A DNA stretch of 64,000 nucleotides, taken from NCBI RefSeq assembly GCF_039528515.1, contig NZ_BAAALT010000127.1, forward strand, positions 1 through 64,000, written 5' to 3'. Shown one piece after another: positions 1-8,753 of this stretch (positions are counted from its first letter, which is position 1; each line of letters begins with the position of its first letter). The notes beneath the pieces are model-generated. The model was not told the DNA's origin and did not search any database. It saw only the letters and a program-made list of their open reading frames with translations. This DNA is from Luedemannella flava. Its GTDB lineage: Bacteria > Actinomycetota > Actinomycetes > Mycobacteriales > Micromonosporaceae. The translations under genes and the position numbers were made by a program.

Positions 1-19
1 GGGTGCGGCCCTCTCCTGC

Positions 20-220
20 CTCGCCAGATGTGAGCTTCTGGCGAGGTGACGGGCTAACAGCTCGCCAACTGTGCACAGTTGGCGGGATCGCCGCATGCGT
101 CACCCGCCAGATGTGCGCTTGTGGCGGGACTGCCGTGCGTGTGACCCGCCAGATGTGCGCTTGTGGCGGGACTGCCGTGCGTGTGACCCGCCCGAGGTGC
201 ACATATGTCGGAGCGGCGGG
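20..220. repeat. Tandem array of palindromic 41-42 bp units
   Basis: About five head-to-tail units begin at 20, 61, 103, 145 and 187. The units at 103-144 and 145-186 are essentially identical. Each unit carries an inverted repeat: 20-28 pairs with 37-45 (CTCGCCAGA / TCTGGCGAG), 63-84 is a perfect 22-bp palindrome, and the later units pair CCCGCCA with TGGCGGG. The last unit is degenerate. The stems differ in sequence but keep their complementarity, so structure rather than sequence seems conserved. The remainder of 1-335 shows no gene. The function is unknown; it could be a REP-like repeat or a set of stacked transcript hairpins. Confidence 0.8.
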
Positions 221-335
221 AGGGGTCGGGGCGGATCTTGGGGCCCAACGGCACTCGGGGGTGCCGATGCCCCCCGAGATCGCTTCGGGGGCGGCAACTG
301 CGGGTCGCGCTGAGTGCGATCGGCGCGTGCGCGGG

Positions 336-830
336 TCAGTCGGGGAGGGTGGGCGTGCCTGGGGGGCGGTCGGCCAGCTCCGCGATCAGGGCTGTGCGCA
401 TCAGGGTGACCGCCTGGTCGAGGACGCGGAGGCCGGCCAGGTCGATGTGGTTCATCAGGCGGCGCTGGTGCTCCTCGCCGGCCCTCAGGATGTGGTCGAT
501 CATCTCGCGGCCCTCGTCGCCGAGCTCGATGCGGCGGACGCGGCGGTCGTGCGGGTCCTCGTGGCGGGTGACGAGGCCCTGCGCGACGAGGCGGTCGACG
601 ATGCCGGTCATGGTGGCGAGGCTCACGCCGAGGTGGCGGGCCAGCTCCTGGCCGCCGGAGCCGCCGTGCAGGCGCAGCAGCAGCAGGATCTTGAGCTGCG
701 ACATGGTGAGGTGTGAGTTGAGCAGCGGGTTCGACAGGTCCTCGGCGAACATCCGCTGGACCGCCCGCTGGCCCTCCATGATGCGCTCAACGAGGACGTC
801 ACGTTCCTGGGACGGCAACTGATCGGTCAT
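336..830 (-). CDS. MarR-family transcriptional regulator
   Basis: A 164-residue protein with a winged-helix MarR fold. The recognition-helix region (LARHLGVSLATMTGIVDRL) lies near residues 64-82, followed by the family wing signature with DPHDRRVRRIEL near 92-103. Length is typical of MarR dimers. It is divergent from the RND efflux permease at 930, and a 17-bp inverted repeat (866-882) lies between them, so it probably represses itself and the pump until a toxic ligand binds. The ligand cannot be read from the sequence. Confidence 0.93.
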   Translation of the reverse strand: MTDQLPSQERDVLVERIMEGQRAVQRMFAEDLSNPLLNSHLTMSQLKILLLLRLHGGSGGQELARHLGVSLATMTGIVDRLVAQGLVTRHEDPHDRRVRRIELGDEGREMIDHILRAGEEHQRRLMNHIDLAGLRVLDQAVTLMRTALIAELADRPPGTPTLPD

Positions 831-865
831 CTCGGATCGGTAGCCTATCAGCGTTACCCCCGTTA

Positions 866-882
866 ACGCGAATTGTTCGCGT
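866..882. promoter_or_regulatory. Candidate MarR operator
   Basis: ACGCGAA, 3 nt, TTCGCGT is a perfect 7-bp dyad between the divergent MarR gene and RND gene. Position and symmetry fit an operator for the adjacent regulator. No binding data are available. Confidence 0.5.
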
Positions 883-929
883 CAGGCAAACTATATGGGT
901 CACATACCCTTCCCGGGGGAGTTGAGTCC

Positions 930-3900
930 ATGTCCCGCCTGGCCAGACTGAGCCTCGCCAACCGGGGACTCACGGCGCTCATCGCGATCGTCGTGACCCT
1001 GTTCGGCCTCCTGACCATCCCGTCGCTCAAGCAGCAGCTCTTCCCGTCCATCGACTTTCCGGCCGCGTTCGTCTCCGCGACGTTCCCCGGCGCCTCGCCC
1101 GAGGTGGTCGAGGAGCAGGTCACCGTCCCGGTCGAGAACGCGCTGCAGGGCGCGCCCGGTCTGAAGAAGGTCAGCTCGACCTCGCGGGAGGGGCTCGCCC
1201 TCGTGCAGATCGAGTTCGACTTCGGCACGGACCTCGACGCGGCCGTCGCCAAGATGGAGAGCTCGCTCAACCGCATCGCCGCCCAGCTCCCTGACGGCGT
1301 CGACCCGCAGGTCTTCGCGGGCAGCACCGACCAGTTCCCGGTCGTGGTGCTCGCGGTCAGCGGCGACGGCGACCAGGACGTCCTGGCCGACAAGCTGCGC
1401 TCCACCGTGCTGCCGAAGATCCAGGCGGTCGACGGGGTCCGCGAGGCGGAGCTGACCGGCACCCGCGACAAGCAGGTCGTCATCACGCCGAACCCGGTCA
1501 AGCTCGCCGCCGCCGGCGTGGACGCCACCGCGATCACCACGCTGCTGCGCACCAACGGCATCGCGATCCCGGCCGGCACCCTGACCGAGGGCGGCAAGAG
1601 CCTCACCGTCCAGGTCGGCACGCCCGTCACCACGGTCGAGCAGCTCAAGGGTCTCTTCCTCACCAGCACCAAGGGCAAGCCGGTGACCCTCGGCGAGGTC
1701 GCCGACGTGGTCGCGCGGCCCGCCGACGTCACGTCCATCACGCGTACCAACGGCAAGCCGAGCCTCGGCGTCGCGGTGACCGCCAAGCCGGACGGCAACG
1801 CGGTCGGCATCTCGCACGAGATCCGCGACCTGATCCCCGAGCTGAAGACCGACCTCGGCGCGGGCGCGGCGGTGACCCCGGTGTTCGACCAGGCGCCGTT
1901 CGTGGAGAAGTCCATCGAGGGCCTCACGACCGAGGGCCTGCTCGGCCTCGTCATGGCGATCATCGTGATCCTGGTCTTCCTGCTGTCGATCAAGTCGACG
2001 ATCGTGACCGCCGTGTCCATCCCGCTGTCGGTGGTGGTGGCGCTGCTGGCGCTGGGCATGTTCGACTACTCGCTCAACGTGCTCACCCTCGGCGCGCTGA
2101 CGATCGCGATCGGCCGCGTCGTGGACGACTCGATCGTCGTCCTCGAGAACATCAAGCGACACCTGGGGTACGGCGAGGAGCGCCGCGAGGCCATCCTCAC
2201 CGCCGTCCGCGAGGTGGCCGGCGCGGTGACCGCGTCGACCCTGACCACGGTCGCCGTCTTCTCGCCGATCGCGCTGGTCGGCGGCATCGTGGGCCAGCTG
2301 TTCTCGTCCTTCGCCGTCACCGTCACCGTGGCGCTGCTCGCCTCGCTGGTGGTGTCCCTGACGGTGATCCCCGTGCTGGCGTACTGGTTCCTGCGGCCGA
2401 CGGCCACCACGGACGTCGAGGCGACCCGGGCGGCCGCCGACGAGAAGGAGCGCAACGGTCTCCTGCAGCGCACCTACGTGCCGGTGATCCGGTTCGCGAC
2501 GCGGCGCCGCTGGATCACCCTGACCGTCGGCTTCCTGGTGCTGTTCCTGACGTTCGGCCTGTCGACCCAGCTGAAGACGAACTTCTTCGACCAGTCGGGC
2601 CAGAACGCGCTGAGCATCACGCAGAAGCTGCCGGTCGGCACGAGCCTGGCGGCCACCGACGCGGCCGCGAAGAAGGTCGAGGAGATCCTCGCGCGTACCG
2701 ACGGCGTGGAGACCTACCAGGTCAGCATCGGCGGGGCCGGTGCGTTCGGCTTCGGCGGCAGCGGCGCCGGGGCGGCCGACTTCAGCCTGACCGTCGATGA
2801 GGACACCGACGCGCTCAAGCTGATGGACCAGCTGCGCGCGGAGCTCGCCACGCTCACCGACGCGGGCGAGATCAAGGTGGACGCCGGCAACGGCGGCACC
2901 TTCTCGGCCAGCAACCTGCAGGTCATCGTCACGGCCCCGGACGCCGGGGCGCTGAAGGCGGCGGCCGAGCAGGTGCGGGCCGCGGTGGCGGGCGTCAAGG
3001 ACGTCGCCGACGTCACCACGGACCTGGCGGCCAGCTCGCCGCGCCTGCAGGTGACGGTGGACCGCGCCGCGGCCGCCCGGCTCGGGCTGACCGAGGCGAC
3101 CGTCGGCCAGAGCGTCGCCGCCGCCTTCCGGGGCGCGCCGCTGGGGCAGTACACCCTGGACGGCAGCCAGCGCACGGTGGTGCTGAAGTTCGGCGCCACG
3201 CCGACGACCGCCGCGCAGGTGGAGAACCTGCCGCTGGTCACGCCGGCCGGTCTCGTGCCGCTCAGGCAGGTCGCCAAGGTGGCCACGGTCGACGGCCCGG
3301 TGCAGGTCAGCCGGCTCGACGGCAAGCGGGTCGTGACGGTCAGCGGCACCGCGACCGACGACAACGTCGGCGCGGTCACCGCGAACCTCACCGCGGCGCT
3401 GAAGAAGCTGGACCTGCAGGGCGGGGCGACCTACGAGCTGGGCGGCGCGAGCGCCGACCAGAGCGAGGCCTTCGGCGGCCTGGGCATCGCCCTGCTCGCC
3501 GCGATCGCCATCGTCTTCATGATCATGGCGGCGACGTTCAAGAGCCTCATCCAGCCGCTGATCCTGATGGTGTCGATCCCGTTCGCGGCGACCGGCGCGA
3601 TCGCGCTCCTGCTCGCCACGGGCACCGCCCTGGGCGTGCCGGCGCTGATCGGCATGCTGATGCTCATCGGCATCGTGGTGACCAACGCGATCGTGCTGCT
3701 CGACCTGATCAACCAGTACCGTGGGCAGGGCATGAGCGTGCGCGACGCGGTCATCGAGGGTGGCCGGCACCGGCTGCGGCCCATCCTCATGACGGCGGTG
3801 GCGACGATCTTCGCCCTGCTGCCGATGGCCCTGGGCCTCACCGGCAGCGGCGGGTTCATCTCGAAGCCGCTGGCGATCGTGGTGATCGGCGGTCTGCTCA

Positions 3901-4049
3901 GCTCCACGCTGCTCACGCTGGTGCTGGTGCCGACGCTGTACACGATGGTCGAGGGCCGCAAGGAGCGCCGGGCCGCCAAGCGGGCCGCCCGCGCCGCCGC
4001 GGCCGCGCCGGAGCAGCGCTCCGACGAGCCGGTCCCGGCGCCGGTCTGA
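930..4049 (+). CDS. RND-superfamily efflux permease (AcrB/HAE1 type)
   Basis: A 1,039-residue inner-membrane proton-driven pump. The N-terminal helix is followed by the family pattern QLFPSIDFP and GASPEVVEEQV in the first porter domain. Two blocks of transmembrane helices (roughly residues 330-530 and 850-1,020) flank porter domains, the usual duplicated RND layout, and the length is typical. ATG at 930 is preceded by a GGGGGA ribosome site at 915-920; the frame is open further upstream but has no comparable site. No membrane-fusion or outer-membrane partner is adjacent, as expected for an actinomycete. The divergent MarR gene probably controls it. The substrate is unknown; drugs or lipids are possible. 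Confidence 0.93.
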   Translation: MSRLARLSLANRGLTALIAIVVTLFGLLTIPSLKQQLFPSIDFPAAFVSATFPGASPEVVEEQVTVPVENALQGAPGLKKVSSTSREGLALVQIEFDFGTDLDAAVAKMESSLNRIAAQLPDGVDPQVFAGSTDQFPVVVLAVSGDGDQDVLADKLRSTVLPKIQAVDGVREAELTGTRDKQVVITPNPVKLAAAGVDATAITTLLRTNGIAIPAGTLTEGGKSLTVQVGTPVTTVEQLKGLFLTSTKGKPVTLGEVADVVARPADVTSITRTNGKPSLGVAVTAKPDGNAVGISHEIRDLIPELKTDLGAGAAVTPVFDQAPFVEKSIEGLTTEGLLGLVMAIIVILVFLLSIKSTIVTAVSIPLSVVVALLALGMFDYSLNVLTLGALTIAIGRVVDDSIVVLENIKRHLGYGEERREAILTAVREVAGAVTASTLTTVAVFSPIALVGGIVGQLFSSFAVTVTVALLASLVVSLTVIPVLAYWFLRPTATTDVEATRAAADEKERNGLLQRTYVPVIRFATRRRWITLTVGFLVLFLTFGLSTQLKTNFFDQSGQNALSITQKLPVGTSLAATDAAAKKVEEILARTDGVETYQVSIGGAGAFGFGGSGAGAADFSLTVDEDTDALKLMDQLRAELATLTDAGEIKVDAGNGGTFSASNLQVIVTAPDAGALKAAAEQVRAAVAGVKDVADVTTDLAASSPRLQVTVDRAAAARLGLTEATVGQSVAAAFRGAPLGQYTLDGSQRTVVLKFGATPTTAAQVENLPLVTPAGLVPLRQVAKVATVDGPVQVSRLDGKRVVTVSGTATDDNVGAVTANLTAALKKLDLQGGATYELGGASADQSEAFGGLGIALLAAIAIVFMIMAATFKSLIQPLILMVSIPFAATGAIALLLATGTALGVPALIGMLMLIGIVVTNAIVLLDLINQYRGQGMSVRDAVIEGGRHRLRPILMTAVATIFALLPMALGLTGSGGFISKPLAIVVIGGLLSSTLLTLVLVPTLYTMVEGRKERRAAKRAARAAAAAPEQRSDEPVPAPV

Positions 4050-4055
4050 CGGTGT

Positions 4056-4092
4056 GACGTCTGGTAGGCCCCGCGCGGGCCTACCAGACGTC
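4056..4092. terminator. Bidirectional hairpin terminator
   Basis: A perfect 16-bp stem (4056-4071 with 4077-4092) and a 5-nt loop lie between the RND stop and the convergent acetyltransferase remnant. The right arm also encodes the last residues (Asp-Val-Trp) and stop codon of that remnant. There is no strong U tract, which is common in actinomycetes. Confidence 0.75.
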
Positions 4093-4483
4093 GCCGTCGC
4101 GCCAGTCCGCCACCGTGAGTGGCAAATCAAGATCAAAATCAGCCAACCCCGGGAGTACGTACACCCAGCCCTCCTCATCGGGGGTGGGCCGGACGCCGTC
4201 CGGGGTGAGCGCCGACAGCGGCCCGCGCCACGCCCGCCAGCCGCGGCCCAGGTAGAACGGCACGGCCCCGTCGGTGGCACCCAGCGCGCCGAGGTAGTAC
4301 CCGCCGCGGATCAGCCGCTCCAGCTCCCCCATCAGCGACGAGGCGTGCCCGCGCCGGCGGGCGGCAGCCCGTACCGCCACGCCTTCGACATAGCCGGCGC
4401 GCAGGGCGACACCGCGGTGGACCAGCCTGCGCTGCAGGAGGCTTGGCCCGGTGGCAGCACGTGGAGCCGACCAGAAGACCCGT
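4081..4483 (-). pseudogene. 5'-truncated aminoglycoside 2'-N-acetyltransferase (AAC(2')-I-like) remnant
   Basis: The C-terminal two thirds closely follow mycobacterial AAC(2')-I enzymes: QRRLVHRGVALRAGYVEGVAV, then a GNAT acetyl-CoA loop (RAAARRRGHAS), GALGATDGAVPFYLGRGW, and an ending with DWRDGDVW. Family members have about 60 more N-terminal residues. Here that space belongs to the VTC gene, whose stop is at 4494, and the frame has no credible start codon between 4494 and the conserved core. I infer loss of the 5' end by deletion. An intact short GNAT with an unusual start is possible but unlikely. Similarity to AAC(2') is from memory of the family; activity is not expected. Confidence 0.7.
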
Positions 4484-4493
4484 CTGCGCGGAG

Positions 4494-5273
4494 TCAGGCG
4501 GCGTGGACCGGGCAATATCCGTCGGCGGGGACGAAGTGCCGGCGCAGGGTGCGCCGCCACGGGCCGTCGGGCAGGTCGGGGCGCAGCGCGGCGAGCCCCG
4601 TGGCGTACTTGGAGACCTGGGTCGGGCGGTGCCCGCGCGCCCAGAGCAGCCGGTCGACCGCCGACGCGGTCGAGCCGGTCTTGGTCTCGACGATGGCGAG
4701 CCCGGGCAGCCGCAGGCCGCGGCCGTGGGCGTCCTCGAGCGCGAGGTCGGTGTCGACGGTGGCCCGGCTGTCGGTGGCCGGCAGGTACAGCGTGGTGCGC
4801 TGGTAGCGGGTGACCAGCGTCGGCGCGAACGCGGCGATGTCGTACCGGCCGCCGAGCATGGTGTCGACGTAGTCGCGGCCGGGGCCGATGGTGGCCCGGT
4901 CGACGGGGGAGTACGGCAGCCGGTCCTTGACCGTCGCGCCCCGGGCGTCGCGCGTCTTGACCTCGAGGAAGCACAGGTCCGAGTCGACGTACGTGCGGGT
5001 TCTGATCTTGAAGCGGTGGCGCCGGCGGCGGGCCGCGAGCAGGTAGCTCGTCAGGTCCGGGGTGTCGAAGTACACCGAGTCGTACGCGAAGGAGCGGATG
5101 CCGCCGATCTCCAGCACCCGGGTCGTCGGCACCAGCTCGGCGATCACCCGGTGCGCGTCCCGCCGCGGCAGCAGGTACTTGCGGTCGACGCGGGTCTGCA
5201 GCGCGGCGCGCTCGTTCAGCTCGGTCAGGCCGATCGGTCCGAGCCGCCCGGTGTCGAGGTCGCGGGCGCTCAC
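4494..5273 (-). CDS. VTC-domain protein (polyphosphate polymerase-like)
   Basis: A 259-residue protein of the VTC/CYTH tunnel-fold type. Conserved charged strands are visible: DRKYLLPRRD near residue 24, the KIRTRTYVD and FLEVKTRD strands, TRYQRTTLYLP, and IVETKTGS near the C-terminus. These basic and acidic residues line the nucleotide/polyphosphate tunnel in characterised relatives. The GTG start at 5273 overlaps the stop of the upstream DUF4956 gene by four bases (GTGA), so translation is coupled. VTC and DUF4956 genes commonly pair in bacteria, sometimes near CotH kinases. Polyphosphate or nucleotide chemistry is inferred from the fold only. Confidence 0.85.
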   Translation of the reverse strand: MSARDLDTGRLGPIGLTELNERAALQTRVDRKYLLPRRDAHRVIAELVPTTRVLEIGGIRSFAYDSVYFDTPDLTSYLLAARRRRHRFKIRTRTYVDSDLCFLEVKTRDARGATVKDRLPYSPVDRATIGPGRDYVDTMLGGRYDIAAFAPTLVTRYQRTTLYLPATDSRATVDTDLALEDAHGRGLRLPGLAIVETKTGSTASAVDRLLWARGHRPTQVSKYATGLAALRPDLPDGPWRRTLRRHFVPADGYCPVHAA

Positions 5274-5920
5274 CGGTGGCCGCCGAGGCCGGCCCGGGCC
5301 GCGTCGTGGGACGCGGGGGCCGGGGAGTACGCGTTCCAGGCCGGGCCCTCGGCGGCGTGGGTGCTGCGGCCCGCACCCACGCGTTGGTGGGAGTACCGGA
5401 CCTCGACGATCGTGGTGTCGTTGACGGCGTCCAGTCGCTCGACGTTGGCGGCGTGCACCCGGGCGCCCAGCAGTCGCTCCAGGTGCGCGACGAGCTCGTC
5501 GTGGTCGACGATGGCCGTGTCGAGCACGAGCACCTGGCGTTTGTAGCTGCGGAACAGGCGCGGGTGGTCGGCCACGTACATGACGACGAGGACCAGCGCC
5601 ATGAGGCTCACCCCGAGCCACAGCCGCGGGCTGAGCGGCCCGAGGATGCCCAGGGCGAGGGCCGAGAAGTAGTAGGCGACCTCCCGTTGATCGATCTCGG
5701 TCGACCGGAGGCGTATGATCGACAGCACGCCGAACAGGCCCAGGCCCAGCCCGGCACCGACGGTTTCCGAGGCCAGCGAGCTGGACACCGCCAGGACGCC
5801 GACGTTGACCCCGAGGTACGCCACGACCAGGTCCCGCCGCCGGTGGCGGGGGAAGTAGAGCCCGAAGACGAGCAGGCTCACCGCCACGAGGTCGATCACG
5901 AACAGGGCGAGTTCGGCCAT
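5270..5920 (-). CDS. DUF4956 membrane protein
   Basis: A 216-residue protein with about four transmembrane helices in its first 140 residues, the DUF4956 core GLGLFGVLSIIRLRSTEI near residues 65-82, then a soluble C-terminal domain. The ATG at 5920 is chosen because hydrophobic sequence typical of the family begins there and a GGCGGA motif precedes it; an in-frame extension to 6028 looks non-coding. It is coupled by overlap to the VTC gene, suggesting a membrane partner for that enzyme. Its molecular role is unknown. Confidence 0.85.
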   Translation of the reverse strand: MAELALFVIDLVAVSLLVFGLYFPRHRRRDLVVAYLGVNVGVLAVSSSLASETVGAGLGLGLFGVLSIIRLRSTEIDQREVAYYFSALALGILGPLSPRLWLGVSLMALVLVVMYVADHPRLFRSYKRQVLVLDTAIVDHDELVAHLERLLGARVHAANVERLDAVNDTTIVEVRYSHQRVGAGRSTHAAEGPAWNAYSPAPASHDAARAGLGGHR

Positions 5921-6162
5921 GGGTCCGCCTTCGAAGATGTCCAACAGGTGTACGCCGCCTGACCGGGCCACCACGTCCAGGTGTACGGATTCAGATCTTT
6001 GAATGAATGGTAAGGCGGATCCACTCATGGGGACCTATGAGTTGCCTAAGAGTTGGCTCGGAGCCGAACGTCGGCAATCGTCCAGCGTCCGTCGGGGCAC
6101 CGGTATAACATCAGACCGTGTCGTAACGGACATTTGGTCCAGGGCGGGGTCGGTGGGGCGCT
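5921..6162. promoter_or_regulatory. Divergent intergenic region (DUF4956 / SCP2)
   Basis: 242 nt that should hold both divergent promoters. It contains the short dyads ACTCAT (6023-6028) with ATGAGT (6037-6042), and GGCTC-G-GAGCC (6055-6065). A TATAAC-like motif occurs near 6112. None is decisive. Confidence 0.35.
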
Positions 6163-6582
6163 ATGTCGGACGTGATCACGGAGTTCTTCGCGGAGCTGGA
6201 CCATAGCGACCACGAACCCACGTTGGGGCGGGCGATGGGGGCGATCCGCTTCGACGTCGAGAGCGAGCAGGGCACGCAGAAGTGGTACGTCACCATGGAC
6301 CGGGGCACGGTGCGCGTATCGCGTCGCGGCACCCGCGTCGACTGCGCCGTCCGCGCCGATGGGGCGACCTTCGAACGCATCATCAACGGCGAGCTGAGCC
6401 CGCTGGCCAGCATGCTGCGCGGCGTCGTCCAGATCGATCTCGCCGGCGCGTCCGAGCTGATCGTGCTCTTCGCGCGCTACGCCCGGGCGAGGAACCATCG
6501 ACTGCGCACCCAGGCCAGCGCGCCCGCGCGCGCGGACGCCGGACCCGCAGAGCGAGCCCGGCCGAAGGGCAGGCGAAAGTGA
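6163..6582 (+). CDS. SCP2 sterol-binding-domain-like protein
   Basis: A 139-residue protein. Residues 25-110 resemble the SCP2 fold: FDVESEQGTQKWYVTMDRGTV, then the ADGATFERIINGELSPLASM segment and a VVQIDLAGA strand. The C-terminal tail is basic and low complexity (Ala/Arg rich). In bacteria such small SCP2-like proteins are thought to bind lipids or hydrophobic ligands. Its stop overlaps the start of the debranching-enzyme gene (GTGA at 6579-6582), so the two are co-translated; the functional link is not evident. Confidence 0.75.
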   Translation: MSDVITEFFAELDHSDHEPTLGRAMGAIRFDVESEQGTQKWYVTMDRGTVRVSRRGTRVDCAVRADGATFERIINGELSPLASMLRGVVQIDLAGASELIVLFARYARARNHRLRTQASAPARADAGPAERARPKGRRK

Positions 6583-8666
6583 CTGACCAGATCTCCATCC
6601 TCGACGGCAACACGTTCGTCGTCAGCGACGGCTGCGGCGACATCGAGGCCACGCCGACCGACACGGTCGGGCTGTTCTCGTTCGACACCCGGTTCCTGTC
6701 CACGTGGGTGCTCACCGTCAACGGCGAGCGGCTCGACGCGTTGTCCGCCGACAACCTGCAGTACTTCGAGACCCGGTTCTTCCTCGTGCCGGGCACGGGC
6801 ACCGTCTACGTGGACGCGAAGCTGTCCGTGATCCGGCAGCGGGCCGTCGGCGAGGGGTTCCACGAGGATCTGATCTTCCTCAACCACGCCGACGAACCGG
6901 TCCACCTCGCCGTTCGCATGGAGGCCCGGGCGGACTTCGCCGACCTGTTCGAGGTGAAGAACGCCGAGGGCAAGAAGGGCAAGTACTACAGCCGCATCGA
7001 GCAGGGCCGCCTGCTGCTCGGCTACCAGCGCGAGACGTTCGTCAGGGAAACGGTCATCAGCGCGAGCGCGCCCTGCCAGGTCGACGAACAGGGCATCAGC
7101 TTCGACGTGCGGATCCCGGCGCACGGCCAGTGGGCGGCCGACCTGTCGGTCGTGGCCGTGGTGAACAGCTACAACACCGAGAAGATGCGCGGCCGGGAGC
7201 TGCGCAAAGCCAAGCCCAAGTACGGCCACGACGAGCACGATGCGCGTCCCAACATGGAACAGAGTCTGGAGACCTGGCTCGCCAACGCGCCCAAGCTCGA
7301 ATGCGAGGACCACAACCTGCGGGTGACCTACCGCCGCAGCCTCGTCGACCTCGCGGCGCTGCGCTTCTCGCCGCCCGTGGCTCACGGCCACAGCCTGCCC
7401 GCCGCCGGCCTGCCCTGGTTCATGACGATGTTCGGCCGGGACAGCATCTTCACCAGCCTGCAGGCGCTGCCGTTCACCCCGGAACTGGCCTGCACGACGC
7501 TCAAGGCGCTGGGCGGCTGGCAGGGCGCCAAGCTCGACGACTTCCGCGACGAGGACCCCGGGCGCATCCTGCACGAGATGCGCTACGGCGAGTCCGCCGC
7601 GTTCGAGGAGCAGCCGCATTCGCCGTACTACGGCAACGCCGACGCCACCGCGCTGTACGTGGTGCTGCTCGACGAGTACGAGCTGTGGACCGGCGACGCC
7701 AACCTGGTCAGGGACCTGGAGTACGAGGCCCGGGCCGCGCTGAACTGGATCGACGAGTACGCCGACCTGCAGGGGAACGGGTACGTGTCGTACCAGCGGC
7801 GCAACGAGGAGACCGGCCTGGAGAACCAGTGCTGGAAGGACTCCTGGGACTCGATCGCCTACTCCGACGGGCGGCTGCCCGGCTTTCCCCGGGCCACCTG
7901 CGAGCTGCAGGGCTACGCGTACGACGCGAAGATGCGCGGGGCGCGGCTGGCCCGCACGTTCTGGAACGACCCGGCGTACGCCAACCGGCTGGAGCGCAGC
8001 GCGAAGGACCTGAAGAAGCGGTTCAACCGCGACTTCTGGATGCCCGATCTGCAGTACTACGCCCTCGCGCTCGACGCCGACGGCGGCCAGGTCGACTCGT
8101 TGACGTCCAACATCGGCCACCTGCTGTGGAGCGGCATCGTCGACAAGCCCAAGGCGAAGGCCGTCGCCAAGCACCTCATGAGCGACCGGCTCTTCACCGG
8201 CTGGGGCATCCGCACCATGGCGACCGGCGAGCACCGGTACAACCCGATCGGCTACCACGTCGGCACGGTCTGGCCGTTCGACTGCTCGTTCATCGCGTGG
8301 GGCCTGCGCCGGTACGGGTTCGTCGAGGAGGCGGCCCGCATCGCCAACGGCATCCTCGACGCCGCCGTCTTCTTCGAGGGGCGTCTGCCGGAGGCGTTCG
8401 GCGGCTACGAGCGGGAGTTGACCCGCTATCCCGTCCAGTTCCCGACGGCGTGCAGCCCGCAGGCCTGGTCGACGGGCGCGCCGCTGCTGTTCCTGCGCAC
8501 GATGCTGGGCCTGCAACCGGTCGGCGACGACCTGGTGGTCAACCCGAAACTGCCTGCCGGGGCGGGGTACATCGCGCTGCTGGACATTCCCGGCCGGTGG
8601 GGCAGGCGGGACGCGTTCGCCCGCGGGCGGTTGCCCGTGCGCGGCCGGCACGCCACGGAGGACTGA
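6579..8666 (+). CDS. Amylo-alpha-1,6-glucosidase / glycogen debranching-type glycoside hydrolase
   Basis: A 695-residue cytoplasmic enzyme. The N-terminal GDE-type beta domain (residues about 10-220, with FSFDTRFLSTW) is followed by an (alpha/alpha)6 barrel catalytic domain, including LPWFMTMFGRDSIFTSLQAL near residue 275, ENQCWKDSWDSI near 415 and GTVWPFDCSFIAWGL near 560. This layout is typical of trehalose/glycogen-related amylo-1,6-glucosidases of actinomycetes. The GTG start at 6579 overlaps the preceding stop, which fixes the start. The exact alpha-glucoside substrate cannot be told from sequence. Confidence 0.9.
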   Translation: MTDQISILDGNTFVVSDGCGDIEATPTDTVGLFSFDTRFLSTWVLTVNGERLDALSADNLQYFETRFFLVPGTGTVYVDAKLSVIRQRAVGEGFHEDLIFLNHADEPVHLAVRMEARADFADLFEVKNAEGKKGKYYSRIEQGRLLLGYQRETFVRETVISASAPCQVDEQGISFDVRIPAHGQWAADLSVVAVVNSYNTEKMRGRELRKAKPKYGHDEHDARPNMEQSLETWLANAPKLECEDHNLRVTYRRSLVDLAALRFSPPVAHGHSLPAAGLPWFMTMFGRDSIFTSLQALPFTPELACTTLKALGGWQGAKLDDFRDEDPGRILHEMRYGESAAFEEQPHSPYYGNADATALYVVLLDEYELWTGDANLVRDLEYEARAALNWIDEYADLQGNGYVSYQRRNEETGLENQCWKDSWDSIAYSDGRLPGFPRATCELQGYAYDAKMRGARLARTFWNDPAYANRLERSAKDLKKRFNRDFWMPDLQYYALALDADGGQVDSLTSNIGHLLWSGIVDKPKAKAVAKHLMSDRLFTGWGIRTMATGEHRYNPIGYHVGTVWPFDCSFIAWGLRRYGFVEEAARIANGILDAAVFFEGRLPEAFGGYERELTRYPVQFPTACSPQAWSTGAPLLFLRTMLGLQPVGDDLVVNPKLPAGAGYIALLDIPGRWGRRDAFARGRLPVRGRHATED

Positions 8667-8717
8667 TCGACCGGCGCCGGTGTCCGACCGGCGTCGGATA
8701 ACCGTCCGCTCGCGGCA

Positions 8718-8747
8718 TCGACCGGGCTGGCCGGGTTTCCCTATGAT
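8718..8747 (+). promoter_or_regulatory. Promoter of the FHA/kinase operon (leaderless)
   Basis: TCGACC (8718-8723), an 18-nt spacer and TATGAT (8742-8747) form a good housekeeping-sigma promoter. The ATG at 8754 is only 6 nt past the -10, so transcription should start at or next to the start codon. Confidence 0.65.
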
Positions 8748-8753
8748 CGCGGG

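Noticed and set aside
20..220. CRISPR array
   Set aside because: Units are contiguous 41-42 bp copies with no unique spacers, each is itself palindromic, and no cas genes are in the window.
3..716. Plus-strand frame of 237 codons across the repeat array and MarR gene
   Set aside because: It is antisense to a clear MarR gene and its start lies in the palindromic repeats.
900..4280. Very long minus-strand frame antisense to the RND gene
   Set aside because: Its Arg/Gly/Ala-rich product has no domain pattern and mirrors the third-position GC of the real gene.
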